A stretch of DNA of 64,000 nucleotides, taken from the NCBI GenBank assembly GCA_016704445.1, contig JADJAE010000004.1, forward strand, positions 124,001 through 188,000, in the 5' to 3' direction. The stretch's first letter is position 1. Every line of letters begins with the position of its first letter. Below, piece after piece: positions 46,752 to 55,447 of the stretch. The DNA is from Deltaproteobacteria bacterium (lineage in GTDB: Bacteria > Myxococcota_A > Polyangia > Polyangiales > Ga0077539). A model generated the notes under the pieces. That model was not told where the DNA came from. It searched no databases and worked only from the letters and a program-made list of their open reading frames with translations. A program made the translations under genes and the position numbers.

Positions 46752-47732
46752 CGGGCTGAGCGCCGCCCTCGCCGCGCCCCGCAGCCCGAGGGCCTCGTCG
46801 GTCACCACCCACACGGGCACCGCCTCCGCGACCGGGCGCATCCGCCCCTTGTCGAGGAAGGCCTCCATGAAGCCTCCCCCCGCCAGCCTCGGCAGCACCT
46901 TCGCGGCGATGCCGCCCGCCAGAAATACCCCGCCGTACGCCAGCACCTGGATCGCCACGTCGCCCGCCTCCGCGCCGTAGGCCGCCAGGAAGAGGTCGAG
47001 CGTCGCGCCGCAGAGCGGGTCGCTCCCGTCCACCGCGTGCTGTCCGATGACGGCCCCCGGGTCCTCGCGCTCCATCCTCGAGCGCACCTCCGGCGACTCC
47101 GGCAGCCCCTCCTCGTCGCGCAGGAAGCGATAGATGTCCCTCAGCCCGAGGCCCGACACCACGCGCTCGACGGAGACCCTCCCTCCGAGCGTCCGGCGCA
47201 TCCACCCGAGGAGGCGGTCTTCGCGCTCGTCGCGAGGCGAGAAGCCCTTGTGCCCCCCTTCGCCGGGCAGCACCTGCGGACCGTCGGCGGTCATCACCAC
47301 CAACGCCTCTCCGAGGCCCGTCCCGGCGCCGATCACCACGCGCGGCGCCGCCTCGTCGAAGCGCCCCTGTTGGAGCGGAATCCTCGTGGCGTCGGTGAGC
47401 GCCAGGGTGCCCCAGGCGGCCGCGGCGAAGTCGTTGAGCAGCCGGGCCGAGCGCAGGCCCGTGGCCGCCGCCAGGGCGTCGCCGTCGAGGCTCCATGGGA
47501 GGTTGGTGGTCTGGCACCGGTTGCCCACGACCGGACCGGCGACCGCCAGCGAGGCCCCGGTCACCGGCGCGGCGGCGCGGGAGAGCCAGTCGCGGACGAG
47601 GGCGTCGAGGTCGGGCGCCGAGGCGCTGGCGTAGCGGCGCTCGTCCGAGAGGGAGATCGCGCCGTCAGGGGCGATCGAGGCGAGCGCGAGGCGGGTGGAG
47701 GTCCCTCCGATGTCGCCGACGAGGAGGCGCAT
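46740..47732 (-). CDS. glk: Glucokinase
   Basis: A 330-residue cytoplasmic enzyme of the bacterial Glk family that phosphorylates glucose with ATP. It has VGDIGGTSTRLA (ATP/phosphate loop), LLNDFAAAAWG with the catalytic Asp, IGAGTGLGEA, and the glucose-binding EGGHKGFSPRDE. The C-terminal GGVFLAGGIAAK is the adenosine motif. It is followed 6 bp downstream by a methyltransferase gene read in the same direction. Confidence 0.95.
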   Translation of the reverse strand: MRLLVGDIGGTSTRLALASIAPDGAISLSDERRYASASAPDLDALVRDWLSRAAAPVTGASLAVAGPVVGNRCQTTNLPWSLDGDALAAATGLRSARLLNDFAAAAWGTLALTDATRIPLQQGRFDEAAPRVVIGAGTGLGEALVVMTADGPQVLPGEGGHKGFSPRDEREDRLLGWMRRTLGGRVSVERVVSGLGLRDIYRFLRDEEGLPESPEVRSRMEREDPGAVIGQHAVDGSDPLCGATLDLFLAAYGAEAGDVAIQVLAYGGVFLAGGIAAKVLPRLAGGGFMEAFLDKGRMRPVAEAVPVWVVTDEALGLRGAARAALSPSRQ

Positions 47733-47738
47733 GGTCGG

Positions 47739-48728
47739 TCAGAAGGGTGCCATGCCCGAAGGCGCCGCGGGGATGGACCCCAGGTCGATGGCCTTCGCGG
47801 AGCGGGCGAGGGGGTGGCCCTCGCGCACCAGCACCAGCCAGATGCCCAGCACCGAGAGCACCTCCGGCGAGAGCGAGCGGTAGGGCTCCGCGAGGGAGTC
47901 CCGCAGCTTCGCCACGCGCTCGGCCGAGATGCGCCGCGTCGCCGAGACGTGCACCGGGGTGAACCCGTACTGCTGCGCCACGTCGAGGTACCCCTGGGCG
48001 CGCACCCGGTTGGGCTCGCCGATGTGCGTGGTGAGCGAGCGGTAGAGCCGCTCCGGGAAGAGCAGGAAGTCCAGCTCGTGGTCCCACTCGAAGCCGTGGC
48101 TCCGCAGGTCGATCTTGTGGATGAGCACCGCGTCGTCGGTGGTGACCTCGCGCAGCTCGCGGTGCAGCGACTTGAGGTCGCGCACGTGCTCGAGCACCGC
48201 CCGGGAGACCACCACGTCGAAGCGCCTCCCGGAGGCCTTCAGCGCCGCCGCGTCGCGGTGCGCCCGCACGCCGTCGAGCAGCGCGTCGACCCTCGACGGG
48301 TCTTCGCCCGCGCGCTTGAGGAGGTCTTCGTAGAGCGCCCGCAGCCGCGAAGGATCGCGGGTCTGCAGGTCGATGGAGTCATAGACGTCGACGCTGAATG
48401 CGCCGCGCAGCCGGGCCAGCATCGCCACCGCGCGGGTGTTTCCGTGATCGAGCTCCAGCACCCGGCGGCCGCCGAAGAGCGCGGCCTCGTGGCCGTCGCC
48501 CTCGCACACGCCCGCGTGCGCGGCGATGCGCTCGTAGTCCTCGACGACGCCCTCGAAGTAGTCGAGCGCCGCCTCGCCCTCCGCGTCGCTGCCTCGCCCG
48601 GTCACGTTGCCGAGGCGCATGAGCCCGTTGGCCAGCCCGGGCGCGTGTCGAAAGGCGAGGTTTCGTCCGAGCAGATAGCCCGTCACCGCGCCCATCCACA
48701 GCAGCTTCGTCGGTCGGATTCCGGTCAC
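47739..48728 (-). CDS. Methyltransferase-like protein
   Basis: About 329 residues. A hydrophobic N-terminal segment is followed by a Rossmann-type domain with a degenerate motif I (VLELDHGNTRAV) and a Methyltransf-like FDVVVSRAVLEHVRDL, then DHELDFLLFPERLYRSL. The glycine-rich motif is weakly formed, so SAM binding is less certain than in the methyltransferase at 3891. Start: GTG 48728 or ATG 48695, neither with a good ribosome site. It reads away from hisC with a 57-bp gap. Substrate unknown; sugar or lipid modification is possible. Confidence 0.7.
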   Translation of the reverse strand: MTGIRPTKLLWMGAVTGYLLGRNLAFRHAPGLANGLMRLGNVTGRGSDAEGEAALDYFEGVVEDYERIAAHAGVCEGDGHEAALFGGRRVLELDHGNTRAVAMLARLRGAFSVDVYDSIDLQTRDPSRLRALYEDLLKRAGEDPSRVDALLDGVRAHRDAAALKASGRRFDVVVSRAVLEHVRDLKSLHRELREVTTDDAVLIHKIDLRSHGFEWDHELDFLLFPERLYRSLTTHIGEPNRVRAQGYLDVAQQYGFTPVHVSATRRISAERVAKLRDSLAEPYRSLSPEVLSVLGIWLVLVREGHPLARSAKAIDLGSIPAAPSGMAPF

Positions 48729-48785
48729 GTGGGCCGTATAACCCAAACCCCCTCCACTCGCGATAGAACCAGCGCCCACCCCACG

Positions 48786-49879
48786 ATGCCCTCCTCCGAC
48801 TGGTTTTCCCCTCTTCTCCGCCCCGAGCTCGCCGGGCTCACGGCCTACGCCCCTGCGTCGATTCCCGCGGGCTCCGTGCGCCTCGACGCCAACGAGTCCC
48901 CCTGGGCGCTGCCCCCGGAGGCCCGTGCCTCCCTCTCCGCCGCGCTCTCCCGCGTCGAGCTGCACCGCTACCCCGACGTGCGCGCCACGGCGCTGCGCGG
49001 CCATCGCGTCCGCGGAGGGCGTCCACCCCGACTCGCTGGTGCTCGGCTGCGGCTCCGACGAGGTCATCGGCCTGCTGCTCAACGCCCTCGCGGCCCCGCG
49101 CCCCGGCGCCGATCACGCCGCGGTGCTCTTTCCTACGCCGACCTTCGTCATGTACCGCCAGACGGCCCTCTCGCTCGGGATGCGCCCTCACGGGGTCGCG
49201 CTCGACGAGGGCTTCGACCTCGCGCTCGACCCGCTGCGAGAGCAGCTACGCCTGCACCGCCCCAACGTCGTCTTCCTCGCCTCGCCCAACAACCCCACCG
49301 GGACGCTCTTCTCCCGCGATCGTCTGGAGTCCGTCCTCTCGGAGACCAGCGACACCCTCGTGGTGCTCGACGAGGCCTACGCGGCCTTCTCGGGCGTGCG
49401 CTACGGCGACCTCTGCGCGCTTCCCCCACGCCGCGCGCCTGCAGACCCTCTCCAAGGTCGGCCTCGCGGCGCTGCGCGTGGGATGGGCCATCCTCCCGCC
49501 CGGCCTCGCCGCGGCGGTGGAGAAGGTGCGCCAGCCGTACAACCTCAACGCCCTCTCCCAGGCCGCCGCGGTGCACTGCCTTACGGAGCTGCGCCCCGAG
49601 GTCGACGCCGCGGTGCAGCGCGTGGTGGCCGAGCGCGCCAGGGTCGAGGCGATGCTGCTCGCCATGGACGGGCTGGAGGTGACGCCCTCCGCCGCCAACT
49701 TCTGGTGGATCGCCGTGCTCGACTCCGCGGCGAGGGTGTCCGCCGCGATGCGCGACCGGGGGGTGGTGGTGCGCTCGTTTCACGCTCACGGAGGGGCGCT
49801 CACCCGTCGACTCCGCATCACCGTCGGAACGCCTTCGGAGAACGATCGGATGCTGGAGGCCCTTCGGGCGTCGCTCTGA
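48786..49879 (+). CDS. hisC: Histidinol-phosphate aminotransferase-like, two frame breaks
   Basis: A PLP enzyme that transaminates histidinol phosphate in histidine synthesis, by family. Three frames are needed to read it: from 48786 (LRPELAGLTAYAPASIP, LDANESPW), then after about 49003 (LVLGCGSDEVIGLLLNAL, SPNNPTGTLF, VLDEAYAAF), then after about 49420 (LSKVGLAALRVGWAIL with the PLP Lys, to RLRITVGTPSEN). Each break fits one extra base, the second in a C-run. Everything expected is present, so indel errors are likelier than decay. No other his gene is nearby. Confidence 0.88.
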
Positions 49880-49935
49880 GCGGGGGGTAGCGCTGCCTTG
49901 ACGTGGCGCGCCGGATGGCTTGTGCTCCCGGCCTG

Positions 49936-51912
49936 ATGGTGCACCCGAACGACGCGTCGAAGACCGATGACCTGATCGGTCCGACAGCCTTCGGGAAGTA
50001 CACCATCTTCGCGCGCCTGGGCTCCGGCGGCATGGCCGACGCGCTGCTGGCGATGCTCCACGGCGACCTCGGCTTCCAGAAGCTGGTGGTGCTCAAGCGC
50101 ATGCACTCGTCGCTGGGGCGCGACTCGCATTTCGTGCGGATGTTCCTCGACGAGGCGAGGCTCGCGGCGCGGCTGAGCCACCCCAACGTGGTGGCCACGA
50201 GCGAGGTCGGCGAGACCGACGGCCAGTACTTCATCGCGATGGAGTACCTGGAGGGCCTCGCCCTCGACCGCATCGTGCGGAAGTACATCAAGCTCGGCGG
50301 GGGCATCCCCCTGGGCTTCCTCTTCCGGGTGCTCTGCGACTCGCTGGAGGGCCTCCACTACGCCCACGAGCTGCGGGATTTCGGCGGTCAGCCGCTCGGG
50401 GTGGTGCACCGCGACGTGACCCCGTCGAACCTCTTCGTGACCTCCGACGGCATGGCCAAGGTGCTGGACTTCGGCATCGCCAAGGCCGCCACGCAGGACG
50501 AGGCGACGCGCACCGGCATGCTCAAGGGCAAGCTGGCATACATGTCCCCGGAGCAGTTCTACAGCGACCCGGTCGACCGCCGCGCGGACCTCTGGTCGAT
50601 GGGCGTGCTGCTCTGGGAGATGGTCACCGGCCGCAGGCTCTTCAAGGGCTCCAACGACGCGGTCACCTACCAGAACATCGTCAGCATGACGATCCCGTCG
50701 GTCGGGGAGTACCGGCCCGACGCGCCGGCGACCATCGACGAGGTCATCCACTACGCGCTTCAGCGCGACCGCGACCAGCGCTACCAGGACGCCGAGACGA
50801 TGCGCCGCGACATGGAGCGCATCCTCCACGAGTCCTTCGGGGGCTTCTCCCGCGCCGACGTCGCCAGCCTGCTGCGGGTGACCTTCGGCGAGGTGCTGGA
50901 GGAGAACCGCGAGACCATCCGGGCCTTCGCGAGCCCCGCGCCGCCTCGCTCCAACGCGGTCTACGGGATGTCGTCCTCGGGGGAGATCCGCGCCGGGGCG
51001 GGGATGACCTTCCCCCCGACCGCGTCGCAGGTCGACCCTCGCGCCCTCGGCATCGCGCCCTCTCCGGGCGCCGCGACGCCACAGCCCCAGAGGGCCCGTC
51101 CGCCCGCCAGGACCCTGCTCGAGCCGCCGCACCACGGCTCCGACGCGGTCACCCTGCTGGAGCCCCCTCCGGCGCGACCGCCCGCCGACAACCACGACAC
51201 GCAGACCGACCTCGGCCGGATGAGCGACCCCTTCGCGTCGATTCCTCCAGAGCCGGTGCCCGCCGCCGCGCCGCAGCCCCGGCAGCACCCGACGCCGCTC
51301 CTCGGGACGCCGCGGATGCCCGACCTCAACGCGCCCCTTCCCCCGCCGACGGTGAACATCCCTCCCACCATGGCCGTGCCCCCTTCGGCGCTCCCCTCGC
51401 AGCCGCCGATGATGGCCCCGCCGATGCCTCGCGTGTCGGGCCTCGCTCCCGCCGACGAGCGCTACTCCGCCGCGCAGCGACCCACGGTGATGCTCCCGCC
51501 GAAGCAGGGCAGGGTCGAGACGGTGCTCGGGTGGCTGCTGCTGCTGGTGGTGGTGGCCATCCTCAGCGCCGCGATCTACAGCCGATGGGACTGGATCCGC
51601 TCGGCGGGGGGTGCCCTCCTTCGCAACGAGCCCGCCCCGGCGACCTACGTCGGCACCTTCCGGCTGCGCATCACCAGCGACCCCAACCACGCGCGGGTCT
51701 TCGAGAACGACCAGGAGATCGGCGCCACGCCCTTCGAGCTGGTGATCCACCGGGCCCAGGTGGTGCGGCAGTCGAGGCAGTTCGTGCTGCGCGCCCCGGG
51801 GCGCCAGTCCGTCGCGGTGGTGCAGGCCAACACGCTCCAGGCGGCGACCGCGGTGCACGTCCCGATGCCCGCCCTCGCTCCCGCCCCGGTGCCGGCCCCC
51901 CGGCGGCGCTGA
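49936..51912 (+). CDS. Membrane Ser/Thr protein kinase with PEGA domain
   Basis: A 658-residue Hanks-type kinase of a kind abundant in myxobacteria. The kinase domain (about residues 20-290) has the glycine loop LGSGGMADA, VVLKRM (Lys), catalytic VHRDVTPSNLF, LDFGIAKA and a YMSPEQF substrate loop. A ~200-residue Pro/Ala-rich linker leads to one membrane helix (VLGWLLLLVVVAILSAAIY, about residue 535) and a periplasmic PEGA-like domain (ITSDPNHARVFENDQEIGAT). ATG 49936 is preferred over an earlier in-frame start. A TTGACG at about 49899 could be a -35 element but lacks a clear -10. Confidence 0.93.
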   Translation: MVHPNDASKTDDLIGPTAFGKYTIFARLGSGGMADALLAMLHGDLGFQKLVVLKRMHSSLGRDSHFVRMFLDEARLAARLSHPNVVATSEVGETDGQYFIAMEYLEGLALDRIVRKYIKLGGGIPLGFLFRVLCDSLEGLHYAHELRDFGGQPLGVVHRDVTPSNLFVTSDGMAKVLDFGIAKAATQDEATRTGMLKGKLAYMSPEQFYSDPVDRRADLWSMGVLLWEMVTGRRLFKGSNDAVTYQNIVSMTIPSVGEYRPDAPATIDEVIHYALQRDRDQRYQDAETMRRDMERILHESFGGFSRADVASLLRVTFGEVLEENRETIRAFASPAPPRSNAVYGMSSSGEIRAGAGMTFPPTASQVDPRALGIAPSPGAATPQPQRARPPARTLLEPPHHGSDAVTLLEPPPARPPADNHDTQTDLGRMSDPFASIPPEPVPAAAPQPRQHPTPLLGTPRMPDLNAPLPPPTVNIPPTMAVPPSALPSQPPMMAPPMPRVSGLAPADERYSAAQRPTVMLPPKQGRVETVLGWLLLLVVVAILSAAIYSRWDWIRSAGGALLRNEPAPATYVGTFRLRITSDPNHARVFENDQEIGATPFELVIHRAQVVRQSRQFVLRAPGRQSVAVVQANTLQAATAVHVPMPALAPAPVPAPRRR

Positions 51913-51919
51913 GCGCCTG

Positions 51920-52180
51920 GGACTCGGAGCTGCGGGCACTTCGCCGGAGGCGCGGGTGCGGGTGACGGAGAAGAGCGTCGCGTGGGCCGACGTGGTGTTC
52001 GTGATGGAGAAGCGCCACCGCGAGATGCTGCGGGAGCGCTTTGGCGAGACGGCGCGGGAGGCGGAGATCGTGGTGCTGGACGTGCCCGACGAGTGGGAGG
52101 CCGACGACCCGGAGCTGGTGGCGATGCTCGACCGGCGCATCCGCGAGGAGCTCGCGCGCAGGGACGTCGAGGTGGGCTGA
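51920..52180 (+). pseudogene. 5'-truncated low-molecular-weight tyrosine phosphatase-like remnant
   Basis: The 3' end of a COG4551-type phosphatase-like gene. Seen are GAAGTSPEARVRVTEKSV, WADVVFVMEKRHREML and VVLDVPDEWEADDPELV up to the stop at 52180. The N-terminal region, which would hold the CX5R phosphate loop, is missing: the reading frame runs straight back into the kinase gene. A short product could start at GTG 51956 (about 74 residues) but would lack the active site. A deletion joining the kinase end to this remnant explains the layout. Confidence 0.7.
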
Positions 52181-52192
52181 CGGCTCGGGTGG

Positions 52193-52689
52193 TCAGCGGG
52201 CCCAGAGCCCGGCGAGGCTGAGCTCGATCGCGTCGAAGGGCTCCGCGCGCACGACGTCGTCTCCCTCGAAGGTCGCCACCAGCAGCCACCCGAGCTCGTG
52301 GCGGCGGTAGACCTCCAGGGTCTGCGCCGCCGGGTCGACGAGCCACGCGTGGCCGACGCCCTCGCGATGGTAGATGGGGAGCTTCTTCGGTCACACATAG
52401 AAACTACACCCAGGCGCCAGGGGGGTCGTCGCCCGTCACGCGGGCCCGGCCACCCCGCTCCAATCAATGTCGGGGCGCGGCCCGAGGTGCAGCTCGGGCT
52501 CGGTGAGGATGATCCACCCGCCGGGGTCACCCTCTCCCGGGTCGCTGAAGCCGCTCAGCCGCCCCACGAGGCGGGTCGCGCCATGGAGCGCAAACAGGCG
52601 ACCCCACCGGGCTTGCGGTAGCCCTCCACCACTGTGGGGTCGAGGTTGGGAAACTCCGGGTCGAGGGGGCGTGCGGCGTCGCCTGACAT
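52193..52689 (-). pseudogene. Uma2-family nuclease remnant
   Basis: Pieces of one Uma2/DUF820 protein lie in order but broken. The start is MSGDAARPLDPEFPNLD (ATG at 52689). After a frame change comes RLVGRLSGFSDPGEG and GGWIILTEPELHLGP, which ends at a stop near 52440. Then, after a missing stretch and an in-frame stop, KLPIYHREGVGHAWLVDP runs to the end at 52193. The middle of the domain, with its conserved Asp and Lys/Arg residues, is lost. At least one frameshift and one internal deletion are needed, so this is a decayed gene, not only a sequencing error. Confidence 0.7.
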
Positions 52690-53191
52690 GCGCTAGAGCC
52701 TACGCCCGCCGGGGGTCGGGCGTCAGCTCACGGGTGTGCGCTCCATCGTCGGTGACGTTCAGCGAGGCGGGGTTGCTGGCCAGCGAGCTTCTCTAGCGGC
52801 CACGTTCGGCTCTCTCGACGCCGCACCGCGAGTCACGAACTGCACCCGCGCCCTCGACGAGGGTCGGACGGGCGGTCGCGAGGGTGTCGGGCACGCCGGT
52901 CGAGGGCCGGCGGGCGTTCCAGCCCGATCGCGGTTTGGCACCATCGAGCAGCCAGTCCCTCGGTGCGGCCGGGGGCCACGGTCTCTCTGGTCACCGAGCC
53001 TGCACCCCACCGAGCCATGGCGCGGCGCGCCTGGTCGCGCGCGCGGTCGAGATGCTGAACTGCGACTACCTCACACGCTACGTACGTTGGAACGTCGTGC
53101 AGTCCTCCGACCTCTTCGGTCTGCGGGTCGATCAGGTTCGGCGGTGAGCCGCGCTCGTGCACCGTCGGCGAGTATCGGGCGGTGGCGGCCG
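52690..53191. other. Gene-poor stretch
   Basis: These 502 bp hold no ORF that looks coding. Overlapping frames on both strands give Arg/Pro/Ser-rich translations without domain features, and the composition is less biased than in neighbouring genes. It follows two gene remnants and may be decayed DNA. Confidence 0.5.
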
Positions 53192-53950
53192 ATGCTGGCG
53201 TGGACTGTCCTCCTCGTGGCGTGCGCCGTCCCGTCCGGTCCGCGTCCCGTGGATGTGACCACCGTAGATGCGGGCGAGCATCGCGATCTCGGAGGGGAGG
53301 CCATCGACGAGTCGTGGGTCGACGTCTCCGCGGGGCACCTTGATGCCGAGGATGTCGCGACGGATCGGGCGCATGATGAGGGCGCCGACGGAGGTCCAGA
53401 CGCACGGCCGGACGTGCCCGGGGTGATGATGGCCGGGTACTTCATCCCGGTGGACCCTGACGCAGTGCCACCGCCGGGGAGCGAGTGCACCGGCGATGGT
53501 GGCGTACGTGCGGGAGACCCGACGATCGCGCCACCACGACCCATTCGCCCGCTGTCGGTACGCGCGCCCGAGGTTGATGTTCCAGTCCTTCTCCTATGCG
53601 GGAACCATCCTGGGCGGCGCCGTGTTGACCAACGTCCGGCACAGCCCGTCGTCTGCCGCGCGTTGGAACTCCGTCGTGCTCGGGCCAGGGATGCCCCCTC
53701 GTGCGTTGATCCTCCAGGGATGCCGCTTCGGTGACTCCGAGCTCCTCGACGCGACCGGTCCGACCGACGTGGTGGTCGACCTCGGTACACGGATCGACGC
53801 CAGACCGGCGTACACCCTGGGCACGGCGATCGGACCGGCGGGGTTCATCTCGCTCGCAAGCCCCCCGCGTTGCGCGACGCGCCCTCCGCTTCCGTTCCCT
53901 CCCGCAGCGCTTCCCCCTCCGCGCCGACTCGACCTGCTGACCGGTCTGCG
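53192..53950 (+). CDS. Putative lipoprotein of unknown function, frameshifted
   Basis: MLAWTVLLVACAVPSG starts at 53192 with a lipobox-like LVAC (Cys12). An Asp/Val-rich spacer follows (VDVTTVDAGEHRDLGGEAID), then VPPPGSECTGDGGVRAGD, a layout common in myxobacterial lipoproteins. From about 53560 a more protein-like stretch is in another frame (SYAGTILGGAVLTNVRH, then GPTDVVVDLGTRIDARP), which suggests a frame break at about 53500-53570. The end is unclear; the sense portion seems to fade after about 53860. Family not recognised. May be real, broken, or decayed. Confidence 0.4.
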
Positions 53951-54066
53951 CGCCAGGGGCATCCTCGACGAGGCCCCGCGCCGCCCGCCTGACGCCATCC
54001 CCTCCGCTGAGCGAACCCCCCACTTGCGCGGGCCGCGGGCGTCGTGCGATTCGCCCGCTCACCCCT

Positions 54067-54456
54067 ATGAGCACCCCCAGGACCATCGTCAGCACCGAGG
54101 CCGCCCCGAAGGCCATCGGTCCGTACTCCCAGGCCGTCGTGGCCAACGGCTTCGTCTTCTGCTCGGGGCAGATCCCGCTCGACCCGGCCACCGGCCAGCT
54201 CGTGGGCGACACCATCGAGGCGCAGACCGAGCGCGTGCTCCAGAACCTCGACGCCGTTCTGCGCGCCGCGGGCACCGACCTCGCCCACGCCGTGCGCACC
54301 ACCATCTTCCTCCAGGACCTCTCGGACTTCGCCGCCGTCAACGCGGTCTACGCGCTGCATTTCCCGAGCGATCCTCCCGCCCGCGCCACGGTGCAGGTCT
54401 CCCGCCTGCCGCGCGACGTGAAGGTCGAGATCGACCTCATCGCGGTGCTGCCTTGA
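54067..54456 (+). CDS. ridA: RidA family 2-iminobutanoate/2-iminopropanoate deaminase
   Basis: A 129-residue YjgF/YER057c/UK114-family enzyme that hydrolyses reactive imines formed by PLP enzymes. It has IGPYSQAVVANGFVF, FCSGQIPLDPATG, and the catalytic Arg in ARATVQVSRLP, and it ends in KVEIDLIAVLP as usual. It is close to the family's standard length. Its stop overlaps a TTG start of the next gene. Confidence 0.96.
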   Translation: MSTPRTIVSTEAAPKAIGPYSQAVVANGFVFCSGQIPLDPATGQLVGDTIEAQTERVLQNLDAVLRAAGTDLAHAVRTTIFLQDLSDFAAVNAVYALHFPSDPPARATVQVSRLPRDVKVEIDLIAVLP

Positions 54457-55286
54457 GCTCGCTGACCCAGCAGCTCGCCTTCGCGGGAGAGCCCTCGTAC
54501 GTGTCGTCGCCGACCGCGACGTCGGTGCAGTTCCTGGTGCACACGCGGCTGCTGCCCTCCGGGTCGCTGGCGTGCACCCGGGTGCTGCTCGACCCGTGGG
54601 CCATCCACGACGTGGAGTTCGACGAGAGCTCTCGCACCAAGATCCGCGCGGAGTTTGAGCGCGTGCTGCGGGAGCTCAAGGTGCGGATGGTCCCGGTGTC
54701 GCAGGACTACGTCGCCGCGCGCATCCACGAGGCGATGGCCGCCCACGCGCTCGCGGGCAAGACGCTCACGCCCACGGCGCAGCGGGCGCTGGGGATGATC
54801 CCGAAGCCCGCCGGGACGGTGGTGCACCCGGCGAAGGTGCTCTCCCCGGTGGCCGACGCCGCCGAGCGGGTCGAGCGCTCGCTCGCGCTGCACACCGAGC
54901 CGGAGGTGAACCCGCTGCTCCCGAGCAAGGAGGAGATCGACGCCGTCGGCGACTACGTGGCGAAGCGCACCAGCCCGGGTGCCGAGCCCGAGGTGACCAT
55001 CGGCTTCGTCGACCCGACCATCAGGGCGCTGAGAGAGGGCATCGACGTGGCGTGCACCCGGGCGACGCTCGACCGGCTCGCGACGCAGCTCCGAGACGTG
55101 GCACTGGTCTTCGCCGCGACGCGCCGCCCGGAGCAGGCGCTCGACGCCGTGGCCGTGGCCGACGCCCTCGACGCGGCGGGCGAGGGGGCGACGCCGCCCG
55201 ACCAGATCCCCTTCGTGTTCGGGCTCTTCTACAAGTTCGCGCTGGTGCAGCGCGAGTACGCCAAGGCCCAGGGCCCCACGAAGTAG
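54453..55286 (+). CDS. Conserved-type hypothetical protein coupled to ridA
   Basis: A 277-residue soluble protein with a TTG start at 54453 that overlaps the ridA stop by 4 bp. It has no signal or membrane helix. Features include VLLDPWAIHDVEFDESS, a helical DYVAARIHEAMAAHALAG and a long C-terminal helical region (TRATLDRLATQLRDVALVF). I do not recognise a domain. Coupling with ridA suggests a shared expression unit only. A small 5-bp stem (AGGCC/GGCCT) spans its stop codon at 55285-55297. Confidence 0.7.
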   Translation: MSSLTQQLAFAGEPSYVSSPTATSVQFLVHTRLLPSGSLACTRVLLDPWAIHDVEFDESSRTKIRAEFERVLRELKVRMVPVSQDYVAARIHEAMAAHALAGKTLTPTAQRALGMIPKPAGTVVHPAKVLSPVADAAERVERSLALHTEPEVNPLLPSKEEIDAVGDYVAKRTSPGAEPEVTIGFVDPTIRALREGIDVACTRATLDRLATQLRDVALVFAATRRPEQALDAVAVADALDAAGEGATPPDQIPFVFGLFYKFALVQREYAKAQGPTK

Positions 55287-55385
55287 GCCCGGGGCCTCGC
55301 TCGCTCCGACGCGCCGTGAAAACCGGGGAACTCGCCGCTGACGGCCTCGCGGTCGTACTCCGAACGCCCGTGAAATCCCGTGGTC

Positions 55386-55414
55386 TTGACTTCGATACAT
55401 ACGGCATATATGTA
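55386..55414 (+). promoter_or_regulatory. Sigma-70-like promoter of the SPFH operon
   Basis: TTGACT (55386-55391) and TATGTA (55409-55414) are 17 bp apart, in a short AT-rich island that stands out against the GC-rich surroundings. Transcription would start near 55421, about 27 bp before the SPFH ATG, which has a strong GAGGAGG site. Confidence 0.6.
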
Positions 55415-55416
55415 TC
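55394..55416. promoter_or_regulatory. Perfect dyad operator candidate for the NUDIX-type regulator
   Basis: GATACATA (55394-55401), 7 bp, TATGTATC (55409-55416): an exact 8-bp inverted repeat that covers the promoter spacer and -10 element. A repressor bound here would block the operon, and the operon's last gene encodes an NrtR-type regulator, so autoregulation is the natural hypothesis. Confidence 0.55.
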
Positions 55417-55447
55417 TTGTCGTTAAGCCTGAGAGGAGGCGATTCGC

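Noticed and set aside
49899..49935. Promoter for the PEGA kinase with TTGACG
   Set aside because: No acceptable -10 at 16-18 bp, and the implied start would leave almost no leader.
52833..53405. 190-codon minus-strand frame
   Set aside because: Arg/Pro-rich, no start context, no domain; overlaps a better candidate on the other strand.
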